NCBI GenBank assembly: GCA_037349105.1
Contig: JAYJMM010000102.1
Coordinates: forward strand, 2,294,001 to 2,358,000
From: Limnomonas spitsbergensis
Taxonomy: Eukaryota; Chlorophyta; Chlorophyceae; Chlamydomonadales
DNA length: 64,000 bases
Direction: 5' to 3'
The translations under genes and the position numbers were made by a program. Below are positions 23,001 through 33,202 of the stretch, piece after piece (position 1 is the first letter of the stretch; every line of letters begins with the position of its first letter). Below the pieces are notes generated by a model. It saw only the letters and a list, made by a program, of their open reading frames with translations, had not been told where the DNA came from and made no database searches.

Positions 23001-24447
23001 TAGGGTTGGGGATGAGGTTCAGGGAAAGGGACAGGGTTGGGGATGAGGTTCAGGGACAGGGATAGGGTTGGGGATGAGGTTCAGGGACAGGGATAGGGTT
23101 GGGGATGAGGTTCAGGGAAAGGGATAGGGTTGGGGATGAGGTTCAGGGACAGGGACAGGGTTGGGGATGAGGTTCAGGGAAAGGGACAGGGTTGGGGATG
23201 AGGTTCAGGGAAAGGGACAGGGTTGGGGATGAGGTTCAGGGAAAGGGACAGGGTTGGGGATGAGGTTCAGGGAAAGGGATAGGGCTGGGGATGAGGTTCA
23301 GGGAAAGGGACAGGGTTGGGGATGAGGTTCAGGGAAAGGGATAGGGTTGGGGATGAGGTTCAGGGAAAGGGATAGGGTTGGGGATGAGGTTCAGGGACAG
23401 GGACAGGGTTGGGGATGAGGTTCAGGGATAGGGATAGGGTTGGGGATGAGGTTCAGGGATAGGGATAGGGGTGGGGATGAGGTTCAGGGACAGGGTTGGG
23501 GATGAGGTTCAGGTTCAGGGACAGGGTTGGGGATGAGGTTCAGGGACAGGGATAGGGTTGGGGATGAGGTTCAGGGACAGGGATAGGGTTGGGGATGAGG
23601 TTCAGGTTCAGGGATAGGGTTGGGGATGAGGTTCAGGGACAGGGATAGGGTTGGGGATGAGGTTCAGGGACAGGGACAGGGTTGGGGATGAGGTTCAGGT
23701 TCAGGGACAGGGTTGGGGATGAGGTGAGGGTGGGTAGGAAAAGGGAAAGGGATAGGGTTGGGGTGAGGTTCAGGATGGGGATGAGGATGGGGATAGGGCG
23801 TGAGTGATCGCCGAGATGTGAATGATTGTGACGCCTTGGTGCTGCAAGATAGGAACACGAATGCGATTGTCAATACAAGGCATGCAAGATTCCTCCACAG
23901 ACTTCCCCTCGTCCAGGCGCGACCTTCAGCCTAATGTGCACAACAGCATCTGCTGGGAGGGGCCAAGGCAAGCGCGGGCTTTTATGTTGCTTTGGCAGGG
24001 ACGCGCAAACATGCCCACGGTGTTTATTAATTAAGCCTGGATCTTGGGCGGGGACCCTGAACAGCGCACCGGCCAAACTTGAGTAGGAAAATCCCCCTGG
24101 GCCCTGACACTGTGGTGTCCACCCAATAGGCCAATGCCCCATTAGGGGGTTGAGGCTCTAAACCCTAAACCCTAAACCCTTAGGCTTGCTTGGACTTGAT
24201 GAACTGTGTTGCTGGCCGCCCCACCTGTGCATAGCCAGGCACCAAAAAGTGTGGCCCCTCGCGCTTGTGTACCGCGACCTCTGAACACTGGTCACTGTGT
24301 GTGTGCCAGGTGTGGGCAGGTGTGGAGGCGGCTGCGAATCAGGCAGTGATGATGTTGGGCAAGGCGCGGTCGCAGCTGTCAGCCCTGCAGTCCCTCGGGG
24401 ACGGCCGCATCAAGTGGGTGGACTTGAGAAGTCTGAGTAATTTCTCA

Positions 24448-24541
<94 letters not shown>

Positions 24542-27500
24542 GCTAATCTGGTTTGTAACTTTTATTGTTGGGGGGTAGTTGGGGGAGTGACTTTGCTGAA
24601 GCATGTCAGCCATTTGTGACTTTTGCTGTGTTTCATACGCCTGAATCAATATATTTTTGGGGGCACCAGGGCCTGCACTGTCTTTATCAATTGGGTGGCT
24701 TTATAGCTGGCTGCTAGTTCACGCCATTTCAATTTTTTGGCTGTGCTGTGCTTATGACGGCAAGTTTATAGGACCGGGACGTCGTAAGACACTTCTGTAC
24801 CTCTGCAGATCTAAGGTGACTCAGCTACAATTCAGCTACATTGCACTGTCACAGCGTATGGCCGGTGCAGCCTGGTGCAGCAAGCCCTGCTGCTCGAACC
24901 ATATGCCTTATTTATCTCGGGCCGGTAGTGTCTGCTGACCAGCAGCCTACCAAAGTTGGTCGGGTGCGCACTATAAGCGGCAGTGACTCTTAAGCCAGGC
25001 CAGGGCAGAGGAGGAGTGAATCTTAGGCCAGGCCAAGCACTCTCTTAGGCCAGGCCAGGGCGGAGAAGCAGTGACCCTTAATCCAGGCCAGGACGGAGGA
25101 TTTAAGGAGGACGGAGGAAGCCATGCGCCATTGCGAACCATATGCCGTATTTATCTCGGACCGGTAGTGTCTGCTGACCAGCAGCCTCCCAAAGTTGGTC
25201 CGGTGCGCACTATAAGCATCAGTGACTCCTAGGCCTGGCCAGGGCGGAGGAGGAGTGACTCTTAGGCCAGGCCAAGCACTCTCTTAGGCCAGGCCAGGGC
25301 GGAGAAGCAGTGACCCTTAATCCAGGCCAGGACGGAGGATTTAAGGAGGACGGAGGAAGCCATGCGCCATTGCGAACCATATGCCGTATTTATCTCGGAC
25401 CGGTAGTGTCTGCTGACCAGCAGCCTCCCAAAGTTGGTCCGGTGCGCACTATAAGCATCAGTGACTCCTAGGCCTGGCCAGGGCGGAGGAGGAGTGACTC
25501 TTAGGCCAGGCCAAGCACTCTCTTAGGCCAGGCTAGGGCGGAGGAGGTTAGGAAGACGGAGAGAGCCTTGTGCCATTGCACTCTTCTTAGAGGGTGATGA
25601 CATCTGTGTGTTCACAACCCACGTTTGCCCCCCCCCCCCCCTTCCTGATTGAATCCAGATGTGTTATCAGCTGTGGCCTGGCTTGTTTGGCTGGTACACA
25701 ATCCACAGGGCCCTGCTCGTCACAGCTGCCAAGTTGCCTCTCATTTGCACACGTTTCACACCTCTGCCCCTTTCTCACTGGTTTCACACAATCACACCTC
25801 TGCTCGTTACTCACACATTTCACACATCTGACCCGCAGACTTCAGCATCAGCTAAGGCAGCTGACTCAGCAGTCTTGCTCGGGGGGCAGATTCCTGTCCC
25901 TACTCGAGGTCCACCTGCTGGCAAGCCCACGAGTCCTGGACGCGCACCTGTTGGTGAGGGGGGTGGGTTTTGTATAAACCCCAATCCGTTTAGGGCTGAT
26001 TTTGAAATATTCATTCCATACTGGAGTTCCATCTGCTGGCTGGCCCACGAATCCTGGATGCGCACCATCTGGTCAAGGAGGTTTAAGTCTTAAGGGTCGG
26101 GCTTCAAACTGGGCCCCTGTGACAGTAGGCCGCGATGAAAAAGATGTCATGTCATTTGAATTTGAAAGAGCTACGTCAGTAATGCTCCAGCTGCATTGTA
26201 GCTTAATCCCTCTCAAACAAATAGTGAATGAGATGCCACACTGGCCTTGCCGGGAGCGGGTCCAATTCGCCAGGAGGGCGCAGCTGCTGAGGGGGGGAAC
26301 AGTGTCGAGCTGCAACGAAGCTGCCATGAAGCCATGGCGAAGCTGTGGTGAAGCTGTGGTGAAGCTGCCGCAAGGATGCTCTACATTTGATGCATGTCCC
26401 AAGGCGACCTAGCAGTAACACCCTATTGGCCTGATGTTCCTCTCCCCTACAATGGCAAGCCTGGTCTCCCCTATGATCTCTTGCCCTGCCTTGCGCTCTT
26501 TCTATCGCAGGCCCCAGGATCAGTTCCAGCAGCCTATTTGCCTGCTGCTCCTCACCCCTGCGATGGCAAGCCTGGCCTCTCCTATGATGCCATGCCCTGC
26601 CTTGCGCTACTTTCCATCGCAAGCCCTAGCATCAGCTATAGGCCTACTGTTCCTCTCCTGCGATGGCTTGCAGAGCCTTCTCCCTGATCACCTGCCTTGC
26701 CCTTCATTACAGGCCCTAGAGTCAGCTGCTGAGGCCGTGGCTAAGCAGCAGGAGCTGGCGGCATGTGCCAGGCTGCTATGCAACTGGCTGCAGGTGGGGG
26801 CTGCTGGGCTGACCTGCTGGGCCTGGCTGGCCTGCTGGGCTGGGCTGGTTGGGCTGCTGGGCTGGGCTGGGCTGCTGGGCTGGTCTGGGCCTGGTTTGCC
26901 TGCTGGGCTGGGCTGCTGGGCTGGGCTGGCCTGGGCTGCTGGGCTGCTGGGCTGGGCTGGACTGGGCTGCTGGGCTGGGCTGGTTGGCCTGCTGGCCTGG
27001 GCTGGGCTGCTGGGCTGGGCTGGGCTGCTGGGCTGGGCTGGGCTGCTGGCTGGGCTGGGCTGGGCTGGACTGCTGAGCTGCTGGGCTGCTGGGCCAGTTT
27101 GCTGGGCTGACTGTGGATCAGACATGCTGGTGGCCCAAATAGCAGGCTCGCTGCTGCCCCAGGCGACCCCGGCGGGGTAGGCTGTGATGTAGCTGAATGG
27201 TAGCTGAAGCTCCCACGAATAAAGGGACCATCGCCCTGTGCCTCCTCGCTGGCTGCGTCGATTATTCGCCTCGCCAAAACAGGTCGTGCCCCGCCACCAA
27301 CCGCCGTAGGATCAGTGTTTATGGAAGTTGTTACTGCGTCACTTTCAGCTACATTTCAGCTACACTGTGGCCTACGACCACCAGCCCCTGTCTCGGCCAG
27401 CCCTGCTGCCAAGGCCACCGGCCGGAGGCCGATCCAGGTTTGGTGTCAATCGGCCCAGGGGTGGCCGCAGCACGGCCCATGAAAGGTCGTCCGGTAACCA

Positions 27501-30500
27501 ATAAAACAAAAAACAAACTGGGTAGGATGCATGGGGAACCAAACTCAGCGGTCAGACCTGGCTCCTCTCTCTCACTCAATGGTCCCTTAATTTATCCCAA
27601 ATGATCCTTGAATTTATCCCTAGGCATACCTTTTGTCCGTTGTTCACTATTTAATTGAATTTGATACAGAAGCGAATGTATGTGTGTCTCATGCAGAGTG
27701 TGGTGGGGGAGGAGGCACGGGCCAGGGGCATGAACGCATGGCTGGTCTCGTCTGCCGGCTCCTCTGATGCTTCATCAGCGGGAGGCGCTCGCGGTGAGAG
27801 GTGGACTTATGAAGTAGTGGTCCTATGGGACGTGGGCAGACAACCAGGGGCTGTGCGGTTTAAAGATTTAATACCAGATAAGTTTGTGTGACGGCTGCCC
27901 GCTCCTCTGATACCTCATCAGCGGGACGCAACCACAGTGAGAGGTTGTCTAGTTTTCATGTGAACAATAAAACAAGAAGCAGGTGGACGTTAGAGGAGGT
28001 GGACGGCAGGTACGGGTTTTCGGCAGAAATAGGGGGGTGGCAGGTGGGGTCATAACCAGGTGGACTGATGGCAAGACACCGATCAGCGTGCACGCAAAGT
28101 GTTGGAGTGGTTTGTGTGTGAGTGATTGAGCCGGTATATGCATCGCATGCAGAGTACTTGCGTGCATGCATGCATGCAAGATCCATGTAGATGACTAGAG
28201 GCCCGGGCATGCTTTGAACATGTCTGTTATCGGTGATGTTTTACAGATGTGCCGTGATCGTGTGCAGTCACACTTTGCAGCATGTCCACTCCGTACCACC
28301 TGTGACCTCACAGGCGCTGGGACCCCTGCCTAGCGCAAGCAGAGTGTCAGTGCCACATTGATGCATTGGGACGTTGGGACCAGTTCTCAGAGAAAGACTC
28401 GGCGGGGGGGAGGGTCCTTTTCCCAACTCAAACACGCTCACCCTGGCGATCCGTACATTTTCTAGTGTGCGCCACACCACTTTCGGCAGGCTGCTGGGCA
28501 GCTACCGCTGGGCTGGCCGGGACCAAACCTCGCCTGTGCTGTGGCCAGTGGGCCAGGCGGCACGGCTGGATGCACCAGGCCCCCATGGCCTTGGGCCGCA
28601 AAGCAGCTGAAGTTTAAAGGAGCTGATGTTTAGCTGAGCTGACAGATGAGCTGTGGTATTGCTGGGCTGAAGTATGGCTGACGATTAGGGTTTTGGGTTT
28701 ATATGGGGTACAGGCCACTAGATTTTGTTCGCCGTTCTCCTAGTTCCAACAACGAGACATAGCTGAGCTGAAGTTTTTGGCTGAGCTGAAGTTAAGCTGA
28801 GGCACCCTAAACCCTCCAACCCTGGCAGTGGCTGCATGCTTGATGGTGCCTCACCTTCCCTAAAGTTGAGGCACCATCCTAGCAATGGGAGGATGACAAA
28901 TAAATAATTCGCCCCGAGGTGAGGATTAATGAAGCCACCCGTTCGGCCGTACCTCTAGGTGTGCAACCAGGCGATGAGGAGGAAAAGGAGCTAGCATGCC
29001 TGACCGTCCACCCTGTTTCAGAGTCCGCATGCGCCCCTGCCTCCTTCATTACGATACCAGTCACCTGAAAACGACTCGCTTTCGGTATGGCGAATACAGG
29101 TGCATGTCCAAACCCACTCTCCCCTCACCCACTCTCCCCTCACCCACTCTCCCCTGTTCTGCCCAGGCATTGGGTCCGCTGAGACTGAGGGCATGCTGAG
29201 CTCTCTGCAGATGCTGCCCGAGTGCGGCAGCAAGGCCGCCGCCAAGCTGCTGGACCACCTTGACCAGCAGCTGCAACAGGCAGTGGAGGCTGCAGGGCCC
29301 CGGCTGTCCGCCGCACGTACTAGTGAGTGACAAATGGCCCCGAAATGGGTCTTGGGGCTGCAGCTGCAGCAGGCAGCGGGGACTGCGGGGCCCCAGCTGT
29401 CTGCCGCATGCTCCAGTGAGAGGCAAATCGTTTTCGGGGCAGTAGTTACTCAGTCAGATGAGGCTGGGGGACCCTGGTCAGATGAGGCTGGGGGACCCTG
29501 GTCAGATGAGGCTGGGGGACCCTGGTCAGATGAGGCTGGGGGACCCTGGTCAGATGAGGCTGGGGGACCCTGGTCAGATGAGGCTGGGGGACCCTGGTCA
29601 GATGAGGCTGGGGGACCCTGGTCAGATGAGGCTGGGGGACCCTGGTCAGATGAGGCTGGGGGACCCTGGTCAGATGAGGCTGGGGGACCCTGGTCAGATG
29701 AGGCTGGGGGACCCTGGTCAGATGAGGCTGGGGGACCCTGGTCAGATGAGGCTGGGGACCCGCGCTTTCCTGAGGCCGGCAGGGCTTGGTTCACTTAGGC
29801 CTCTTTTGCTTGGGCCACTGGCGGTAGGATGGTTTGTTTCATCGCCTTCGGCCCTTTGGTGGCCACCCGCTGAAGGTGGCCTAGCGTGCAATAAAATAAA
29901 CACTGGTGCGTGGCCTTGCTAAAATAAATGCTGGTGGGTGGCCTGACTAAAACCAAACACTGGTGGGTGGCACAACCCTGTCGATGATGCAACCGGGCTT
30001 GCTGCAACTAGCCCTGCCGGGTGTAGGCCGGTTGTAGCTGAAGTGGAGCTGAAGCACCCTAAAAAGAAACTTGTGTGGGTAGCCTAACCTTTTTGATCAA
30101 GCAATGTTGAAGTAGGTTTCCTTGATTTCTAGGTTTCCTTGGTTTTTTGTAACGCTGAATCTTCCTGTTTATGCTGAAGGGCTTTTTACCGGTACAGAAG
30201 AAACAGTTTATTCATAAAGCCATGAACAACTTGAAAAAGAGGCATGCTGGTTATAAAAGAGCCATGAAGACAAATTATGAATCAATCTTATTCAGTGTGC
30301 CTGAAGTTTTCACCAGATTGCTTCCAACGAACCCCACAGATGAGCGGCTCTCGGTGTACTCCTCGGCATCCTCTGGTGGCCTGGGCCAGGCGCATAGCTC
30401 CAGCGCTCGGGGTGGAGACATCACCATGCAGCACTTCCAACGCTTGGCACAGCAAGTAAGGTCCTTGCACAATCCTGGCTTCATACTGAGGCCATGCATT

Positions 30501-32179
30501 TGGAGGGCTCTCTTTGGGGTTTTGAGGGACAGGGGCTGAGCTGTGGGGGCACAGGGATTGAGTGCAAGAATAATCTGCATGGGCCATTCATAGAGATCTT
30601 CATCGGGCTTTTTTATTCCAATTTAAACATTCACAATTGTCCGGGTGACAACTGCATCAGTAGCGGCCATGCTTCGAAGCTACCGCGGCAGCCAACCCTA
30701 AGTCTGTTGCACTCCCGGCCTGGGCATGCCTTGACCCCTGCCTGTCAAAACCCGAAACCCACAGGCCGTCGACAGCCCGGCGACGTCTGCAGCTACCCCA
30801 TCCCCAGAGTCTTGCCGGCCAGCCACTGGCTTGTTGTCGATCGGCCCTCCTAATACCCGCCCTGACCGCGGCTTCTGGACAGCGCCAGCAGAGTGGCCGC
30901 TACCTGATGATGTGGCTGTACCGCCAGCTGTGCCGCTGGTCGTGGCTTTGCCGGCGGCGGTACACCGAGAAGACTTGCTCATGGCGGCGGCAGTGGTGGC
31001 GCCCGGTAGCTGCAACTCTGCCCGCGTGCTGGGAGCGGGAATGGGTGCGTGGCAATCTTGTAATAAGTAAAGCAAACCTTGGCTAGTGGGGGTATGAGTG
31101 TTAAGGTAAAGGATTTAGTGTCCTAAACCCTAAGCCCTAATTCCTTAGGGGCGTGAGAGCAAAGGGGAACAGCACAGAGCAGGGTTAAGGGTTTAGGTGA
31201 GTTAACGGGGGGGTCGGGTTGGAGCTATTCTTGCCCAACCGTGGGTCAACCACAAACACTAAGGGTGGGCAGTTGGAGAACGTTTGCAGCATTCATCTCA
31301 ACATTATGCATCTCCTCCCCCCCCCCTTGTCGCCAGGGCATGCAGCGGCCGAGGCGGAGGCGGTGGATTTAGAAGCCCTTGAAGAAGCTGACAGGTGGGC
31401 ATTGTGCACGTGATTGCTGGCATGGGATCTTTGTTGAGGATTGGGACATCATGTCGGGACACCATTATCTCAGTGCGTGTTTAAGCGAAGACCGGACTGA
31501 CTTTGGCAGGCTGCTGGGCATTGTGCAGGCGCGTGATTGCTGTCATGGGATCTTTGTTGGGACAGCATGGATAGCATTATCACAGTGCTTGTTTAAGCAA
31601 AGACCGGACTGACTTCGGCAGACTACTGGGCAGCCACCAGAGGATCGATAGGGACGAAAGCTTGACCGTCCTACGGCCAGTGGCCCAGGCAGCAAGGCTT
31701 GATGCACCAGGCACCCACGGCTGCGCAGGCCGTGTTGAAGCTGCATTGTGGCTGAGGCACCCTGAAATAAAGAGCGATGCATCAAATTTGTTTCCTTTAT
31801 GTTTCCAAAAGTAGGAAATCCCCCATGACCGATGTGATGCATCTGAACCTTGTGGTCCAATGTTAACTTCAGTGCGCGTCAGACCGCTTGAAGGGGCCGT
31901 CAGGTGGCAACCGTGGATTGGTCGTTGGGAATAAGACCTTGACCAACTGAGCGGCAGGGCTTGCTGCATCAAGTCCCCCTGGCTGTAGGCTGTGACGTGG
32001 CTGAATTTCAACTGAAGCTTATTTAAGTTACCACTTGTTGGGGTCCACGCAGGCTCTTGAAAGTGACGTTACGAGTGGGAGAGACACTGGCGCGAGCACG
32101 GGCCAGGAACAAACAGGCGCTGATGAAGGCAACGTCCGGCATTCAAGAGATGGGGGTTATTTATTCAGCATGGCCTTAA
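17086..32179 (+). CDS. TEDC1: TEDC1-like protein (tubulin epsilon and delta complex protein 1)
   Basis: Proposed exons: 17086-17208, 17307-17457, 18557-18843, 22722-22865, 24310-24413, 25839-25953, 26713-26793, 27697-27793, 29167-29322, 30340-30455, 30765-31044, 31337-31394, 32053-32179; all phases agree (612 aa). The call rests on local resemblance recalled from the TEDC1 family. ALRQAKFSGPVANDLFRAL (residues 29-47) fits the family's RRAKF...LW/F..L start. FSSRALLLALAWL, in exon 3, fits the LLLALSWLL helix. The segments after GDGRIK (exons 5-6) and LLCNWLQSVVGE (exons 7-8) match the middle and the W-x2-V segment. The C-terminus is a helix of charged heptads. TEDC1 works with TEDC2 and delta- and epsilon-tubulin to stabilise centriole triplet microtubules, which suits a flagellate. 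Exons 10-12 lack family support. A related centriolar protein is the main alternative. Confidence 0.6.
17718..18549. repeat. 11-bp minisatellite (CTCCCTGTCAC)n filling TEDC1-like intron 2
   Basis: About 75 copies of an 11-bp pyrimidine-rich unit end seven bases before the exon 3 start at 18557. An 11-bp unit with no stop codon in any phase leaves the frame open for hundreds of codons, so the 361-codon frame over it is an artefact. The array supplies the polypyrimidine tract of the acceptor. Confidence 0.95.
18873..21085. repeat. 56-bp minisatellite derived from the dispersed MITE core (intron 3)
   Basis: About 39 copies of a 56-bp unit read roughly as CACTGGGCCAACGGGGGGCA plus AAGCCTGACCGGCCCTACGG plus CCAGTGGCCCTAGCAC. 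The unit matches the middle of single-copy dispersed repeats (for example 31660-31690: AGCTTGACCGTCCTACGGCC then AGTGGCC). Two variants alternate (CTACGGCC and CTGCGTCC). The period is not divisible by three, so it is not coding. Confidence 0.95.
21091..22055. repeat. 12/13-bp minisatellite (CCCTTTTACCGTC)n, TEDC1-like intron 3
   Basis: About 76 copies that alternate between CCCTTTTACCGT and CCCCTTTTACCGT start immediately after the 56-bp array. Long open frames on the plus strand are artefacts of the repeat. Confidence 0.95.
22917..23745. repeat. 30-bp minisatellite, TEDC1-like intron 4
   Basis: About 27 copies of GGTTGGGGATGAGGTTCAGG plus GACAGGGATA, with A/T and C/T variants inside the last third, start about 50 bp after the exon 4 donor. 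The strand is strongly G-rich. Confidence 0.95.
24157..24182. repeat. Short interstitial telomere-type repeat
   Basis: Three CTAAACC units in a row (CTCTAAACCCTAAACCCTAA onward) match the plant-type CCCTAAA telomere motif. Single degenerate copies also occur near 28806, 31118 and 43010. Confidence 0.7.
24451..24540. repeat. (AT)n microsatellite, TEDC1-like intron 5
   Basis: About 45 uninterrupted AT dinucleotides, beginning about 35 bp after the exon 5 donor. Confidence 0.98.
24815..24970. repeat. Dispersed MITE-family copy (intron 5)
   Basis: The copy begins GTGACTCAGCTACAATTCAG and contains GGTGCAGCAAGCCCTGCTGC, both hallmarks of the family. It has lost its clean terminal repeats and runs into the 240-bp tandem array. 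Confidence 0.6.
24895..25560. repeat. 240-bp tandem repeat, 2.8 copies
   Basis: GAACCATATGCCGTATTTAT recurs at about 24896, 25135 and 25375. Each unit carries smaller AGGCCAGGCCAGGGCGGAG repeats. Copies 2 and 3 are nearly identical, so the last duplication was recent. Confidence 0.9.
26021..26081 (+). pseudogene. Decayed partial copy of TEDC1-like exon 6 inside intron 6
   Basis: CTGGAGTTCCATCTGCTGGC and the next 40 bases align with the end of exon 6 (GAGGTCCACCTGCTGGCAAG, 25900-25960), including CCCACGA-TCCTGGA-GCGCACC. The exon's donor TTG|GTGAGG corresponds to CTG|GTCAAG in the copy, so the GT is still present. Confidence 0.75.
26434..26712. repeat. Tandem copies of the exon 7 acceptor region
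   Basis: Two upstream units repeat the intron end and exon start of exon 7. TCGCAGGCCCCAGGATCAG (about 26505) and TCGCAAGCCCTAGCATCAG (about 26617) correspond to TTACAGGCCCTAGAGTCAG at the real junction (26713). The first keeps a usable AG; in the second it became AA. Confidence 0.75.
26805..27105. repeat. GGGCTG/GGGCTGCT minisatellite, TEDC1-like intron 7
   Basis: An irregular array of GGGCTGGGCTGCTGGGCTGG-type units starts about 12 bp after the exon 7 donor. It encodes long low-complexity frames on both strands that I regard as artefacts. Confidence 0.9.
27345..27500. repeat. Dispersed MITE-family copy (intron 7)
   Basis: CAGCTACATTTCAGCTACAC is followed by CAGCCCTGCTGCCAAGGCCA, then GGTTTGGTGTCAATCGGCCC, in the family's order. 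Confidence 0.65.
27892..27947 (+). pseudogene. Decayed copy of exon 8 end plus donor in TEDC1-like intron 8
   Basis: CTCCTCTGATACCTCATCAG then CGGGACGCAACCACAGTGAG matches the exon 8 end (CTCCTCTGATGCTTCATCAG ... CGCGGTGAGAGG, 27762-27802). The GTGAGAGGT of the donor is intact. Confidence 0.75.
28480..28625. repeat. Dispersed MITE-family copy (intron 8)
   Basis: TTCGGCAGGCTGCTGGGCAG, GGGACCAAACCTCGCCTGTG and GTGGCCAGTGGGCCAGGCGG appear in family order. GCTGAAGTTTAAAGGAGCTG follows, where other copies carry the AGCTGAAGTGTAGCTGA end. Confidence 0.65.
29352..29430 (+). pseudogene. Decayed copy of exon 9 end plus donor in TEDC1-like intron 9
   Basis: CTGCAGCAGGCAGCGGGGAC ... GGGGCCCCAGCTGTCTGCCG aligns with the exon 9 end (CTGCAACAGGCAGTGGAGGC ... 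GGGCCCCGGCTGTCCGCCG). The copy retains the junction as TCCA|GTGAGA, where the exon has ACTA|GTGAGT. Confidence 0.8.
29457..29757. repeat. 24-bp minisatellite, TEDC1-like intron 9
   Basis: About 12.5 near-perfect copies of GATGAGGCTGGGGGACCCTG plus GTCA directly follow the decayed exon 9 copy. The period is 8 codons, so all frames stay open on both strands. Confidence 0.95.
31600..31785. repeat. Dispersed MITE-family copy (intron 12)
   Basis: This copy links the family to the 56-bp array. It contains AGCTTGACCGTCCTACGGCC AGTGGCC followed by CAGCAAGGCTTGATGCACC and ends GCTGCATTGTGGCTGAGGCA. A shorter fragment, GACTTTGGCAGGCTGCTGGG, lies at about 31500. Confidence 0.7.
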
Positions 32180-33202
32180 GGCCTGGCTGAAAATGAAGTT
32201 CCCGCATGGATGTGTGAAGTACTTTCATTAGATATAGCGATCACTCGTACCGGTGTTTTAATATTGAATTGTACCGCTGTTGTACGAGGCTGCTTTAGTA
32301 CACTTGAAGCCCGATGCAGAAAGGTAACATCTAAAAGCCAAATTTCCAGCGGTGTAACACGAGGGGGGGGGGAAATCAGGGTCCCCATCACCCCCATTCT
32401 CCAGACCTCATCAGCTTGACATGGGAGTTGCACCTAAGGACTTTGGGTGGGTCAATAGGTTGAAAGAAAAAACGAAAAGTTTTTAGGGGCTTGGATCCTC
32501 CCCCTTCCTTGTTTGACATGCATTGACCGGGTACTTCACGTTGACCATGCACAGGGGTCGTTGGAAAGCCCTGGCCCTGCCCTGTGCAGTGAGATCTTCC
32601 TATCATGCAGTTTTCTCGGGGGTGAGATGTTATTTGTAAAATAAGCTTTTGTGAAATCTACGGTATCCTCATTGTTTGGCTCTCTGAACCTCAGTGACCG
32701 TTGGTCAAAAACATTATAAAACCAGATAAGGAAAGCTCTCGGAAAGCTCTACAATGCCCTACCAGCCCTTTTTTCTCCGTCCTTGTGTTACAACGAATCG
32801 CCATCATTTTTATTTTCATCCCTTTATTTACGGTGATGGTGTGTTTCCAGTTGTGTTTTGCCCCCTCAGTGTAACAAATAAGAAAGTTCACAAAATGAAG
32901 AAAGCCAAAGCGTTAGACGTTTGATGGTTCTGAACGGCAAGTTGGCAACAGCTTTTGCTGAGACATATAATAATACCGGCATGCAGATGTGGGGACCGGG
33001 TACACTCATGGGCGCATTTGTCATGTATTGTATGATGGTACCACGCGATAAAAGAATTAAGAATCTTGGAAGCCTGCTCACAGTCGTGAGCTATATGGTC
33101 AGCGTTTGGGCGACATTTGTGAGCTATATACATGGTCAGCGTTTTGGATGTGTAAATACAAATAGATGAACGATACGTCCTGAGGCGTGGATTTTCATGT
33201 TC
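32180..33202. other. Convergent intergenic region between the TEDC1-like gene and ATXR2
   Basis: This holds the 3' flanks of two tail-to-tail genes. No coding frame is supported. A TGTAA lies at 32353 on the plus strand, and one occurs on the minus strand near 32786; both are possible but unproven polyadenylation signals. Confidence 0.5.

Noticed and set aside
26434..27277. Long Gly/Leu/Trp- and Pro/Ala/Ser-rich frames
   Set aside because: These arise from the GGGCTG minisatellite next to TEDC1-like exon 7; only 26713-26793 looks like exon.
29334..29922. SDEAGGPW-repeat frames on both strands
   Set aside because: A 24-bp intronic minisatellite keeps every frame open; no start, splice or flanking coding context.
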